In this document: piece after piece, positions 8,367 to 16,612 of the stretch
Layout of the letters: the number at the start of each line of letters is the position of its first letter
How positions within the stretch are numbered: position 1 is the stretch's first letter
Source of the DNA: Bacteroidales bacterium
Lineage (GTDB): Bacteria; Bacteroidota; Bacteroidia; Bacteroidales; UBA6680
Length of the DNA: 64,000 nt
Assembly (NCBI GenBank): GCA_025210735.1
Contig: JAOARD010000022.1
Span: 1 to 64,000, forward strand
Direction of reading: 5' to 3'
Translations under genes and position numbers: made by a program
Notes under the pieces: model-generated
Seen by the model: only the letters and a program-made list of their open reading frames with translations
The model's database searches: none
Told to the model about the DNA's origin: nothing

Positions 8367-9245
8367 ATGATTGATTTAAGACATCTTAAGTATTTTATGG
8401 TTTTAGCTGAGGAACTACACTTTGGAAGGGCTGCCGAAAAATTATTTATTTCACAGCCACCACTTAGCAGACAAATTAAGCAATTAGAAGAACTGTTAGG
8501 CGTACCTCTTTTTATACGAAACAATAAGAAAGTTGAACTTACCCGTTTTGGTAGTTTCTTAAAAGCTGAAGGAGAAAAAATATTTACAGAAATGCTACAG
8601 TTAGAAAAAAACATTCAGCTTATGAAAGTCAACGATGAAGGTACTGTTAGAATTGGATATGTTGGAGCTGTAATGTTTTCAGTTTTTAAATCAATCTTTG
8701 TACAATTAAAATCTGCATTCCCGAAACTACAATTTGTTCTCAACGAACTTAATAATGAATCGCAAATTGATGGGCTAAGAAGAAATATGCTTGATATTGG
8801 GTTTATCAGAGGGCCGCTTGATGTTAATGATTTATCGTACTATACTATTGAACAAAGTTCGTTCTCAATAATAATATCAGCTAACCATGAATTAGCAAAC
8901 AAAGAAAGTATTGCTTTGTGTGATTTAGCTACAGAACCGTTTATACAATTTTCAAAAATATGTGCTCCTCCCTTACATAAAAGCATTGATAATATTTTTA
9001 CAAATGAGAATATTGAGCCTCTGGTAGTGCACGAAACCAGCCAGTTCTCTGCTTTGGTGCGTCTTGTAGAAAGTGGCTTTGGTTATTCAATTGTTCCTAC
9101 AAATCTGGAACAAGGCTTTGATATTGGGGTAAAATATTTTGATATACCCAACTGTAAAGAAAAAACTGAAATAGGAATGATTCATAATTCCAAATATAAA
9201 ACCATGTTACTTGATAATATTATAGATAGGATTAGAAGCATGTAA
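8367..9245 (+). CDS. LysR-family transcriptional regulator
   Basis: About 292 residues. The winged HTH at 1-60 (LRHLKYFMVLAEEL, AAEKLFISQPPLSRQIKQLE, LGVPLFIR) is followed by a LysR substrate-binding domain to the end. I choose ATG 8367 (MIDLRHLKYF) rather than the in-frame TTG at 8361 because this is the family's normal first motif. It is the only clearly plus-strand gene in the cassette array and faces the flavodoxin-phzF operon across about 80 bp that probably hold its operator. Confidence 0.9.
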   Translation: MIDLRHLKYFMVLAEELHFGRAAEKLFISQPPLSRQIKQLEELLGVPLFIRNNKKVELTRFGSFLKAEGEKIFTEMLQLEKNIQLMKVNDEGTVRIGYVGAVMFSVFKSIFVQLKSAFPKLQFVLNELNNESQIDGLRRNMLDIGFIRGPLDVNDLSYYTIEQSSFSIIISANHELANKESIALCDLATEPFIQFSKICAPPLHKSIDNIFTNENIEPLVVHETSQFSALVRLVESGFGYSIVPTNLEQGFDIGVKYFDIPNCKEKTEIGMIHNSKYKTMLLDNIIDRIRSM

Positions 9246-9407
9246 AATTATATTTTGAAATCGGTCAATTGTTTTTGACCTTATGATTTTGTAAAGCTGG
9301 ATAATGTAGTTTAAAAATAGCTCTTTTGTAAACTTTGGTTTGCAGGACTGGCTTGCAGCAGTTTGCAAATGTGCTGTTTTGTGCGGTGGGGTTTCATTGT
9401 CTTTGCA

Positions 9408-9435
9408 CGGGGAGAAAAAACAAAATAAATCCCCC
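9408..9435. repeat. Inverted repeat, right copy, of the PhzF module
   Basis: cggggagaaaaaacaaaat continues aaatcccc. It is the inverted counterpart of 6612-6639. Together they bound a 2.8-kb segment with the lysR, flavodoxin, phzF and isomerase-like genes. The stretch 9246-9552 around it has no convincing gene. Confidence 0.5.
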
Positions 9436-9552
9436 TCAAACTGCACCACCCTATCAGCGGAGTACCTGTCCAATCAATTCGTTTTTTATAATTATTTCAA
9501 TTTCTTTTATCGTATCAATGTGTCGAGTTGGTGTTTCTCCACGCTTGCCTAT

Positions 9553-9681
9553 AACGGTTTGGCTATACTCAGTAAGGGATTTCAAAGCACTTCCGTTTCA
9601 ATTTATTACAAATTCTTATTACTTGCATTATCTTTCAATTTACCACTTAAACCCTTATTGGGTATGGCTTTTGTTACCTGC
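9553..9681 (-). other. attC-like site 5 (Zn-ribbon cassette)
   Basis: aacggtttggctatactcag (9553-9572) followed by taaggg is the imperfect complement of cccttattgggtatggcttt (9652-9671) followed by tgtt. The core GTTACCTGC (9673-9681) is the exact complement of the cassette start GCAGGTAAC (10477-10485). The next core in minus-strand direction is GTTATAGGC. No junction repeat is present here. Confidence 0.75.
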
Positions 9682-9691
9682 TGGCATTCTT

Positions 9692-10459
9692 TTACGAATT
9701 TGGTGATAATGTTGAAATCAATCGACATTTATCACATTTGAAATCATAAAATCCATGTAGCTGTTTATTTAAATTCCATTTATTGCCACAACTTGGACAA
9801 GGTCTTGTCAATTGGTCTCCTTTAAACTTTTTGTAATTATACAAATAGTAAAAAGTTGGAATCGAAGTTAATTCCTCGATTTTCCTACAAATTTCAAGTC
9901 CTTGTTTTGATAGTTGTGAAGCTATTTCCTGCATTTGATTTAACGCCCAACGTTCTCCAACTTCACAATTCATTTGTAAATTGTCACAAGAAATGTAATT
10001 TGTTTCCCAACTCAATAATGGCATATATCCATAGTCGTAGTACTCAGGTAGTCGGTAAAGTGGCACCGCTTTATTACAAGTTCCGCAAGTTAATGGAGAT
10101 TCAATGGAGACATAATTTGTAATGAGGATGTAGAAGTCCGACTTTTTACATATACAGGGTGTCTTATAGCTGTCATAAGATTTACCAACTGTATTAAATG
10201 TTAGTTTGGAATTGCAAAGCTTTTCTATTTTCTCACTCTGTCTATTTACGTAGAAGTTATTGAATTTCTTGTCAAGTGAGTGTTTTTCAAGTGTAAAAGG
10301 CAAACAAACTATTTTGTTATTTTCGATATACTGAGATTCGATTCTTCCTTGTGCCTGTCCACTACCACGATAGAAAGACATTAGTAAACTAAACTCGTCA
10401 ATAAGCTCATCTTTGTCTGCTTTGGTATTTATGTCAATTGATATTTCTTGAATGTACAT
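9692..10459 (-). CDS. Zn-ribbon protein, DUF2310-like
   Basis: A 255-residue protein with Cys pairs at CICKK, CGTCNK, a C-terminal CPSCGNKW and CDKC, which fits a zinc-ribbon nucleic acid-binding protein of the DUF2310/COG4332 type. Family assignment is from memory of the overall pattern (MYIQEISIDI start, GERWALNQM core). Function is unknown. It is the sole gene of a cassette with perfect R'/R'' cores at both ends. Confidence 0.6.
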   Translation of the reverse strand: MYIQEISIDINTKADKDELIDEFSLLMSFYRGSGQAQGRIESQYIENNKIVCLPFTLEKHSLDKKFNNFYVNRQSEKIEKLCNSKLTFNTVGKSYDSYKTPCICKKSDFYILITNYVSIESPLTCGTCNKAVPLYRLPEYYDYGYMPLLSWETNYISCDNLQMNCEVGERWALNQMQEIASQLSKQGLEICRKIEELTSIPTFYYLYNYKKFKGDQLTRPCPSCGNKWNLNKQLHGFYDFKCDKCRLISTLSPNS

Positions 10460-10485
10460 AGTCGTTGTTTATGCTTGCAGGTAAC

Positions 10486-10772
10486 ATCATAATAAACCAA
10501 CCAGTTCAGTTTATTAAACCAATATTTGTAGTTGGTTTATTGCTCTAACAAATGTAATAAAATTACTTGTAACTCTTTGTTGCATTACTTTTTATTATGT
10601 TCTGTTTTTAGGATAAACCAACTTATTGTAAAAATATTGTAGGTCTGTATATCCAACTATTATTCTAGTGGTAGGGTTGCACCGAGGCACCTTGCCACTT
10701 GCTAACAGTTCGGTTTACCTCAGCACGTTTAGGACTTACACTCTATAGTTAATACTCATGCCGGGCATACAC
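10486..10772 (-). repeat. Junction repeat copy 3 (short form)
   Basis: The complete AT-rich tail with caaatgtaataaaattactt (minus-strand TACATTTG) is present. About 105 bp between ccaactattattct and agtggt are absent, and the group II-like end reads GTATGCCCGGCATGAG on the minus strand. It lies exactly between attC 6 and the cassette start GTTACCTGC. Confidence 0.85.
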
Positions 10773-10868
10773 GTTGGCGCTATGAATAGTTGCCGATTGC
10801 GGGTTATTTCTCTGTCCAGTTACGCTGAACTGAATACGGGCTATTGCCTTTATAAATTGTTAGCTATT
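10773..10868 (-). other. attC-like site 6 (membrane-protein cassette)
   Basis: ttggcgctatgaatagttg (10774-10792) is the imperfect complement of tattgcctttataaattg (10842-10859), with tgcggg/atacggg inside. The core GTTAGC (10859-10864) matches the cassette start GCTAAC (11730-11735). Confidence 0.7.
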
Positions 10869-10873
10869 CGACT

Positions 10874-11485
10874 TTATTCAGTTTCGTTGAATTCATTCTT
10901 TATTATCCAAAGTTCATGTCCAATCGTATCGTTCTTATTCTCATAACGAATTAAATCAAACTTATTATTAACTGTCCCAAATCTTGACGGCATAATCAAT
11001 GCAAAATCGTAATACGAAGTGTCACCTCGTGGCAGATTAACATTGCTAAAATAAATAGTATCATTGATTATTTCAAAATCTCCGTCTATCTCTGAAACTC
11101 CAAAACAAACACTTCTCTCGACAAACTTATTGTTCTCTTTTAATTTGAATGTTGTCATACAATTTGCAGCTCCTTCTCTTTGTGCAATCAATAAGTCTTG
11201 TCCTGAGAACTTATCAAAATCCACTAATCCATAAGGTTTAAGTAAAGTAATAATCAAGATGCTTAACACAAAAACAATAGTGAAAATCCGATACTTTTTA
11301 GTAAATCGTTCTCTAATCGCTAGAATCAATTGTCTTAACAATCCAATTGCTAAAACAATGTATCCAATTACAAGTATCAAGAAAGCTAGCATTGCAAGTA
11401 TCCCAAGCTTTCCCTCCCAAAAGCAAGTCGTATTCACTAAAAGGAAGAAAATCAGTGAGGATAGAATAAGTAACTTGTTTTTCAC
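10874..11485 (-). CDS. Membrane protein of unknown function
   Basis: A 203-residue protein with three hydrophobic segments at the N-terminus (LLILSSLIFFLLV, LGILAMLAFLILVIGYIVLAIGLL and IFTIVFVLSILIITLL) and a soluble C-terminal half of about 110 residues (MTTFKLKENNKF, DTIYFSN). I do not recognise the family. It is the main gene of a 0.9-kb cassette. ATG 11485 is used; the preceding 250 bp hold only the small frameshifted frame described next. Confidence 0.5.
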   Translation of the reverse strand: MKNKLLILSSLIFFLLVNTTCFWEGKLGILAMLAFLILVIGYIVLAIGLLRQLILAIRERFTKKYRIFTIVFVLSILIITLLKPYGLVDFDKFSGQDLLIAQREGAANCMTTFKLKENNKFVERSVCFGVSEIDGDFEIINDTIYFSNVNLPRGDTSYYDFALIMPSRFGTVNNKFDLIRYENKNDTIGHELWIIKNEFNETE

Positions 11486-11512
11486 AATCTTATCGTTTAC
11501 GTTTGGTTTGAT

Positions 11513-11706
11513 TCATTTTTTTGTTTTACCAGTAATCTTTTTTTCACGCTTCTCTATCTTGTGCAATATTAAGATACCAATCAAATTTGGAATCAATACT
11601 AAATGCTTAAAATAGTTAAATTATGTCTAAGCCTGAAAATCACGATACAAACCAAGATAATCAAGTTTAATAATCCTATCCATTTAAATGCTTTATCATC
11701 TGTCAT
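11513..11706 (-). pseudogene. Short two-helix membrane ORF with apparent frameshift
   Basis: An ATG at 11706 opens MTDDKAFKWIGLLNLIILV... for 35 codons to a TAG at 11599. In the overlapping -1 frame the coding sense goes on as KHLVLIPNLIGILILHKIE... to a TGA at 11513. The two halves together would make a plausible small protein with two membrane helices, so I infer an indel near the tttaactatttt stretch (about 11608-11616). It may instead be a real 35-residue peptide. Confidence 0.35.
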
Positions 11707-11735
11707 ATTGTGATGTCTTGTAGCTGACCGCTAAC

Positions 11736-12134
11736 GTCACAATAAACCGACCAATTCAGTTTATCAAACTGATAGATATAGCTGGTTTATTGTTCTAACA
11801 AATGTAATAAAATTACTTATAACCCTTAATTGTATTACTTTTTATTATGTTCTGTTTTTAGGATAACCCAACTTATTGTAAAAATATAGTAGGTGTCTAT
11901 ATCCAACTATAACTCTATAAAGTACAATGCTATTTCAACATAATTTATACAAGTACAGATTTTTGCAATCTGGTTTTACTCATATCTGATCTCTCTGTTT
12001 TGAATTCGTGAATACTTAGTATTCCTTCAGTGATCGGGTTGCCCAGAGGCACCTTGCCACTTGCTAACAGTTCGGTTTACCTCCGCCTGTTCTGGACTTA
12101 CACCTTATAGTTAATAACCATACCGGGCACACAC
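11736..12134 (-). repeat. Junction repeat copy 4 (full length, about 399 bp)
   Basis: The full form: tail with two gataaaccaac-like motifs and caaatgtaataaaattactt, then tatccaactat, a segment ending aaaacagagagatc (minus strand) and the group II-like 5' end (minus GTGTGCCCGGTATGG). The group II-like stretch includes gcaagtggcaaggtgcctc and TAAGTCCAGAACAGGCGGAG. It lies between attC 7 and the cassette start GTTAGCGG. Confidence 0.85.
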
Positions 12135-12321
12135 GAGTGGCGGTATGAAACGTAGGCGTTTTAGAAGCGATGAACTTTCAAGTTTCTAAGTAGCCAAATC
12201 TGCGATTTGACTTCGCTATCTTTTCGTCAACTCAACCGTCAAATTGCAGATTTGGCGGAGCCTACTAAAAGCTACAAAACTTCGCTAACCTACGAACCGC
12301 CAATGTTTTATAACGTGTGTC
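12135..12321 (-). other. attC-like site 7 (DUF4172/Fic cassette)
   Basis: gtggcggtatgaaacgtagg (12137-12156) pairs with the complement of cctacgaaccgccaatgttt further in (12289-12308). The interior has a 19-bp perfect stem: GCCAAATCTGCGATTTGAC (12193-12211) with GTCAAATTGCAGATTTGGC (12238-12256). The core on the cassette side is atypical (GTGTGTC instead of GTT). Confidence 0.65.
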
Positions 12322-12338
12322 AGAGCCTGTACATTCCG

Positions 12339-13436
12339 TTAATCAAGCACTAATTCATAATTAGTACTTCGTCCGCCAGAATCATCTTGTTTAAGAATCT
12401 CTTTATCTATTAAATCCTTAATATCTCTTAGAGCAGTATCTTTTGAACACTTTGTCATTTTTGCCCATTTAGAAGATTTGAGTTTCCCTTCAAAACCATC
12501 AAAAAGCCTATTAATCATCAGTCTTTGTCGAGAATTTATTGCGGTCTTTTCATGCTTGTTCCAAAATAGAGCTTTTTGCAAGATGTTTTGAACTTTCAAA
12601 TCAGCTGACTTTATTGCATTGTACAGACATTCTAAATACCAAATTATCCATTCTGTTATATCTCCACTGCTATATTGTACTTTTTGTAAAGTTGAATAAT
12701 ACTGTTTTTTTTCTTCTAACAACTGATTAGACAGACTGTAAAATCTTAAAGGACTATTTTCTGAACGAGCTAATAACAAATCCGATAAAGCTCTCGATAT
12801 TCTACCATTACCATCATCAAATGGATGAATTATAATAAACCAGAAATGAGCTATTGCAGATTTAACAACTAAATCAAGTTTTGCTTCGGTGTTTAGCCAA
12901 ACAATTAGTTTGTCCATTTCTGATTTAACATTTTCTGACTTAGGCGCCTCATAATGCACTTTTTCCATTCCCATCGCACCAGAGACTATTTGCATTCCTC
13001 CAGTCCGATATTTAGCAACATCAATTTGAGTCATACCACTCCAACCAGTTGGAAATAAACATGAGTGCCAACCAAATAATCTTTCTTCTGTAATTTCGTT
13101 GTTAAATTTCTGGGTTGCATCAAGCAACATTTCAACAACTCCTTCGACATCTCGCCTTGTGTTTTCAACACCAACATGTTCTATTCCTAACCTTTTTGCT
13201 ATTGAAGAACGAACATGTTCTGGGTTTAATATTTCTCCTTCAATTTCAGATGATTTTACCACATCTAAAGTTAAAGTAGAAAGAATAGTCTCTTCTTTTA
13301 CAGTGAATCCTAAAGTACTAATTTGTCCATAAATCCTACCTTGAAGATGTCGAAGTTTACCTAAAAGATTTTGAACTTCTTTTTCATCCCAAGTAAAATT
13401 AGGCCAACTCGCATATTGATAAATATATTTTGCCAT
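12339..13436 (-). CDS. Fic family protein with DUF4172-like N-terminus
   Basis: A 365-residue protein. The N-terminal domain (about 1-110, FTWDEKEVQNLLGKLRHLQG) resembles DUF4172 and holds SSEIEGE, which matches the inhibitory (S/T)xxxE(G/N) motif of self-inhibited Fic proteins. The Fic core has the canonical HPFDDGNGR at 204-212. A C-terminal winged helix (about 300-365) follows. It is expected to AMPylate or otherwise modify a target protein when inhibition is relieved. It is the only gene of the cassette; the mini-intron at 13535-13791 lies upstream, where its cassette core should be. Confidence 0.85.
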   Translation of the reverse strand: MAKYIYQYASWPNFTWDEKEVQNLLGKLRHLQGRIYGQISTLGFTVKEETILSTLTLDVVKSSEIEGEILNPEHVRSSIAKRLGIEHVGVENTRRDVEGVVEMLLDATQKFNNEITEERLFGWHSCLFPTGWSGMTQIDVAKYRTGGMQIVSGAMGMEKVHYEAPKSENVKSEMDKLIVWLNTEAKLDLVVKSAIAHFWFIIIHPFDDGNGRISRALSDLLLARSENSPLRFYSLSNQLLEEKKQYYSTLQKVQYSSGDITEWIIWYLECLYNAIKSADLKVQNILQKALFWNKHEKTAINSRQRLMINRLFDGFEGKLKSSKWAKMTKCSKDTALRDIKDLIDKEILKQDDSGGRSTNYELVLD

Positions 13437-13534
13437 AATATTAAATTATGCGATAAATATACGAATTATTCATCGCATATTTAAGGAGATTATTGCTTTT
13501 TTTTGACGCATCAACTCTCCTCGTATTGCCGCTA

Positions 13535-13791
13535 ATCGAGTAGAGCAAGATACGAATTCTTTTCGTATCTCCACCCTCTCACAGTTCTACTGAGTTATGT
13601 CGATGTACCACAGTACGTACTGGTTGGTATACGGCGGAGCGATAAACATGGCGATTTTTTTGCTGCTCTTCATTAAATAAATACCGGAAGTATTAGGATA
13701 CCCCGAAACACCTTGCCACTTGCTAACAGTTAGGTTTACCTCCGCCTGTTCAGGACTTACACCTTATAGTTAATACACATGCCGGGCACAC
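13535..13791 (-). mobile_element. Mini group II intron 2 (ORF-less, 257 nt)
   Basis: The minus strand begins GTGTGCCCGGCATG at 13791 and ends CTCTACTCGAT at 13535. The 5' part (about 100 nt) equals the domain I-like part of the junction repeats. The 3' part has a domain V-like stem (CGCCGTATAC, loop, GTACGTACTGTGG), then CTGTGAGAGGGTGG and a domain VI-like hairpin (GATACGAAAAGAATTCGTATC) before the terminal AT. These are standard features of a bacterial group II intron 3' end. No reverse transcriptase is present, and domains I-IV are mostly deleted. It lies directly after attC 8. The deletion junction is the same as in mini-intron 1. Confidence 0.75.
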
Positions 13792-13917
13792 ATGTCTCGA
13801 ATATGCGTAGTGCGGGCTTTACAACCCTACCCTTCCAAACAGCAATGTCGTTTATTAATCTCTTATTTCTCAATATGAGCTAGAAATTCCGCTTACGTAT
13901 AGCTTGTGTTATCGATA
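13792..13917 (-). other. attC-like site 8 (cassette of the 354-residue unknown)
   Basis: ctcgaatatgcgtagtgcgg (13796-13815) pairs imperfectly with the complement of ccgcttacgtatagcttg (13889-13906). The core GTTATCGATA (13908-13917) is the exact complement of the cassette start at 14996-15005. Confidence 0.7.
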
Positions 13918-13918
13918 T

Positions 13919-14983
13919 TTAATCAGTGTCAGTACCAGCTAATAATCCAAATTGTCCAGTATCTTTGTTTCGACAAAAGATGCCAAAATCGCACCATTCG
14001 TTAATAAACCAACTATCAGTATTAAATTCATACCATTTGTATGCTTCCATTAATACAGAAACTTCAGAGTTAGTATTAAAGTCTGATAATCCTATTAGTT
14101 GACCAATTGTAGACCAGGTTTTTAATCTGCCCACCCCTCCATATTCACCTGAACTATATGCGGCACCTTTTGAAATAGCATCAAAAATACGACAAAATGC
14201 ATTACGTGTATTAAGTTCCTTAAGTCGAATTCTTTTTGATTCTGTGAATTCTGGAATGTTAGTAATTATATCAATATCAGTGACAATACCTCTAGTTTGT
14301 CCGTTGTACCCAATTACTATTCCTCCAGATTGATCTGTCCAATGTGACAATCCATTTTCCAATTGAATATTTTGACTAAAAGACAATCTTATATCTGCCA
14401 CCTTTTCTATTTGTTGATATATATCATCGTCACTGAAACCAAAAGATAAGCTTGAAGAACTACTATCCCTTGTGTAGGATGGAAATGAATTTGACATTTC
14501 CTGAGGTAGAGGGTATAACTCTAATTTCTTGAATTCCGATTTATTATTAAGATCTATAAGTAGTGAAATATTTTTATTATCAGAAAGGGAGATTCCTCTT
14601 GAAATTAATTCATGTAAAACGAGTAACAAAAGCTGTTTGTCTTCTATATCTAGTAGATTTTCTATTATTTCATTTGGGTTTTGACAAGAAGCTAAATATG
14701 AACCTATTCTATATTTATCGAGTTTTCTTTCGATTTTTAAGTATAGAGAAGAAGCAAGTAATATATACCTCTTTCCCAAACTAAAACATGTCGCTTTTAT
14801 TATTTTTTCGTATAAGGCTCGGAGTTGCCAATTCTTTAGAAGAAAATCCCAATCTTTTGGAATTTTAGAGAATATATCAAGTATTATGTCTGAATTGTAA
14901 ACAAGATAATGGTCTATTAAATCACAATGTTTTCTTACATTTTCAGACTTTTGAATATCCTTTATAAAATCGTTTATTTCCAT
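13919..14983 (-). CDS. Cassette protein of unknown function (354 residues)
   Basis: I do not recognise this protein. The first half is helical, with HEAT-like hydrophobic spacing (about 10-150). A serine-rich linker (RDSSSSSLSF) separates it from a C-terminal region rich in aromatic residues (YKWYEFNTDSWFINEWCDF). The frame also opens at ATG 15007 and GTG 15010, which lie on the junction of repeat and cassette. I choose the Met at 14983 (MEINDFIKDI), fully inside the cassette. Its place between TIR and Fic cassettes makes a defence role possible but unproven. Confidence 0.5.
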   Translation of the reverse strand: MEINDFIKDIQKSENVRKHCDLIDHYLVYNSDIILDIFSKIPKDWDFLLKNWQLRALYEKIIKATCFSLGKRYILLASSLYLKIERKLDKYRIGSYLASCQNPNEIIENLLDIEDKQLLLLVLHELISRGISLSDNKNISLLIDLNNKSEFKKLELYPLPQEMSNSFPSYTRDSSSSSLSFGFSDDDIYQQIEKVADIRLSFSQNIQLENGLSHWTDQSGGIVIGYNGQTRGIVTDIDIITNIPEFTESKRIRLKELNTRNAFCRIFDAISKGAAYSSGEYGGVGRLKTWSTIGQLIGLSDFNTNSEVSVLMEAYKWYEFNTDSWFINEWCDFGIFCRNKDTGQFGLLAGTDTD

Positions 14984-15005
14984 TCCATATTCTATTATCG
15001 ATAAC

Positions 15006-15401
15006 ATCACAATAAACCAACCAGTTCAGTCTATTAAACCAATAGATATAGTTGGTTTATTGTTCTAACAAATGTAATAAAATTACTTATAACCCTTTAT
15101 TGTATTACTTTTTATTATGTTCTGTTTTTAGGGTAACAACTTATTGTAAAAATATTGTAGATGTCTATATCCAACTATTACTCTATAAGTACAATGTTAC
15201 TTCAACCTAATTTATATAAGTACATGATTTTGCAGTCTGGCTTTACTCATCTGTGATCTCTCTGTTTTGAGTTCGTGAATACTTCTTATTTCTTCAGTGG
15301 TAGGGTTGTCCCGAGGCACCTTGCCACTTGCTAACAGTTATGTTTACCTCCGCCTGTTCAGGACTTACACCTTATAGTTAATACCCATGCCGGGCACACA
15401 C
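15006..15401 (-). repeat. Junction repeat copy 5 (full length)
   Basis: A full copy of about 396 bp in the standard order: tail with caaatgtaataaaattactt, tatccaactattactc, a segment with gagttcgtgaatacttctta, and a group II-like 5' end (minus GTGTGCCCGGCATGGG). It sits exactly between the TIR cassette's attC and the GTTATCG of the next cassette. Confidence 0.85.
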
Positions 15402-15528
15402 GGTCTGAATATGGTGCGTTTCGCACTTCAACGCCCAAGTTTTTCGAGTTACTACTACGTACCTTAATTTCTACTATCTCCAATTTTTGCACTATCTGCA
15501 AAATGCACTATATTTTTTGTTAGCAATA
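15402..15528 (-). other. attC-like site 9 (TIR cassette)
   Basis: ctgaatatggtgcgtttcgc (15405-15424) is the imperfect complement of tgcaaaatgcactatatttt (15498-15517). The core GTTAGCAATA (15519-15528) is the exact complement of the cassette start TATTGCTAAC (16410-16419). Confidence 0.75.
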
Positions 15529-15533
15529 GTGAT

Positions 15534-16379
15534 TTAATCTATGTGGTTTATAAAATCTATTCCTTGTCGGGTTAAATAGTAAAACTGGTTAAGCTCTTGG
15601 TCTGTTTTTATTTCTACTAAACCATTAATAATCAGATCTCCTGTGAAATCAGAAACGTTGTAGTTTTCTCTAAACTTATCATACTGAGGGTTAATAAATA
15701 AATCTTCATCTTCTATTACTAAATAATTCTGGGCTTGTTTAATTATCTGATATTCATTACATCCATCAGCTAATTTTGATTTCAAGTCAACAAATAGAGT
15801 AAAAAGTGAAACATTTCTATCATCTATTTCAAATATTTTTGAATTTAAGAGTGTGTTAATCTTTTCAAAATCAATAGTAGAATTTTGGTTTAACTTTAAA
15901 ATTTTATTTTCTAATTCAAGAATTTCAATCTTGGATTCTTTGTTTTGTTGTCTTAGTAATTTGTTAGAATAAACATTCCATGTTTTTGACAACATTTTAC
16001 CAAAAGGTATTAAATAATTCTCATTATTAAACTCTGGAATATTTAGTGTCTTTAAATCCATTGTTAGTCTATCTCTCGAAGTATCATTATCAACATATAA
16101 GAGCAAAAAACTATCTTTTAGGCTCATTTCATGAACAAGAGCTGAATCCAATTCTCGCTGAACCCATACAGAATCTATAGAATTTGGTGTCAAGTAAACA
16201 AAAAAAACATCACACGATGAGATTCCATCTTCAAATATCTTTTTTCTTAATGATTCTCCTGGTGGAATTTCCCATTCATCATACCAGACATCAACACCAC
16301 AGCTCCTTAAGTCATTTGCAATTTTGACTATAAAATCTTTATCTTTTTTATTATGTGAGAGAAATATTTTCGGTTTCAT
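15534..16379 (-). CDS. TIR-domain protein
   Basis: A 281-residue protein. The N-terminal TIR domain (about 1-140) begins KIFLSHNKKDKDFV-like, with box 1 FLSHN, WYDEWEIPPGESL (the BB-loop region) and SVWVQREL, where Glu77 is at the position of the catalytic NADase glutamate. A short coiled coil (about 145-170, KIEILELENKILKLNQN) and a C-terminal winged helix-like part follow (about 215-281). TIR proteins of this layout often cleave NAD+ in abortive phage defence; that role is inferred. It is the only gene of a perfectly bounded cassette. Confidence 0.85.
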   Translation of the reverse strand: MKPKIFLSHNKKDKDFIVKIANDLRSCGVDVWYDEWEIPPGESLRKKIFEDGISSCDVFFVYLTPNSIDSVWVQRELDSALVHEMSLKDSFLLLYVDNDTSRDRLTMDLKTLNIPEFNNENYLIPFGKMLSKTWNVYSNKLLRQQNKESKIEILELENKILKLNQNSTIDFEKINTLLNSKIFEIDDRNVSLFTLFVDLKSKLADGCNEYQIIKQAQNYLVIEDEDLFINPQYDKFRENYNVSDFTGDLIINGLVEIKTDQELNQFYYLTRQGIDFINHID

Positions 16380-16416
16380 ATTATAAATTCACGTTTCTAT
16401 TTTCGTCATTATTGCT

Positions 16417-16606
16417 AACGTCATATGTATGTTTCGTGCGCCTTTTGAAGCATTATCATTAAAATTTCTCAAGGAGTCAAATCTGCGATTTGATTACGCT
16501 TCATTTTCAATTATAAATGTCAAATCACAGATTTGACAGAGCTCAATAAATGCTCAAACCTTCAAAATTTCACAGACCAATCATGAAATATACATTTTGT
16601 TAATGG
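16417..16606 (-). other. attC-like site 10 (258-residue unknown cassette)
   Basis: aacgtcatatgtatgtttcg (16417-16436) is the imperfect complement of catgaaatatacattttgtt (16582-16601). The interior stem is TCAAATCTGCGATTTGA (16477-16493) and TCAAATCACAGATTTGA (16520-16536). The core GTTAATGG (16599-16606) pairs at 7 of 8 bases with the cassette start CCGTTAAC (16416 is outside; start at 17416-17423). It joins the TIR cassette directly, with no junction repeat. Confidence 0.75.
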
Positions 16607-16612
16607 CAGCTT

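Noticed and set aside
9207-9741. Several frames of 88-133 codons in both strands between lysR and the Zn-ribbon gene
   Set aside because: They overlap one another, the inverted repeat and attC 5, and show no protein family; treated as non-coding cassette ends.
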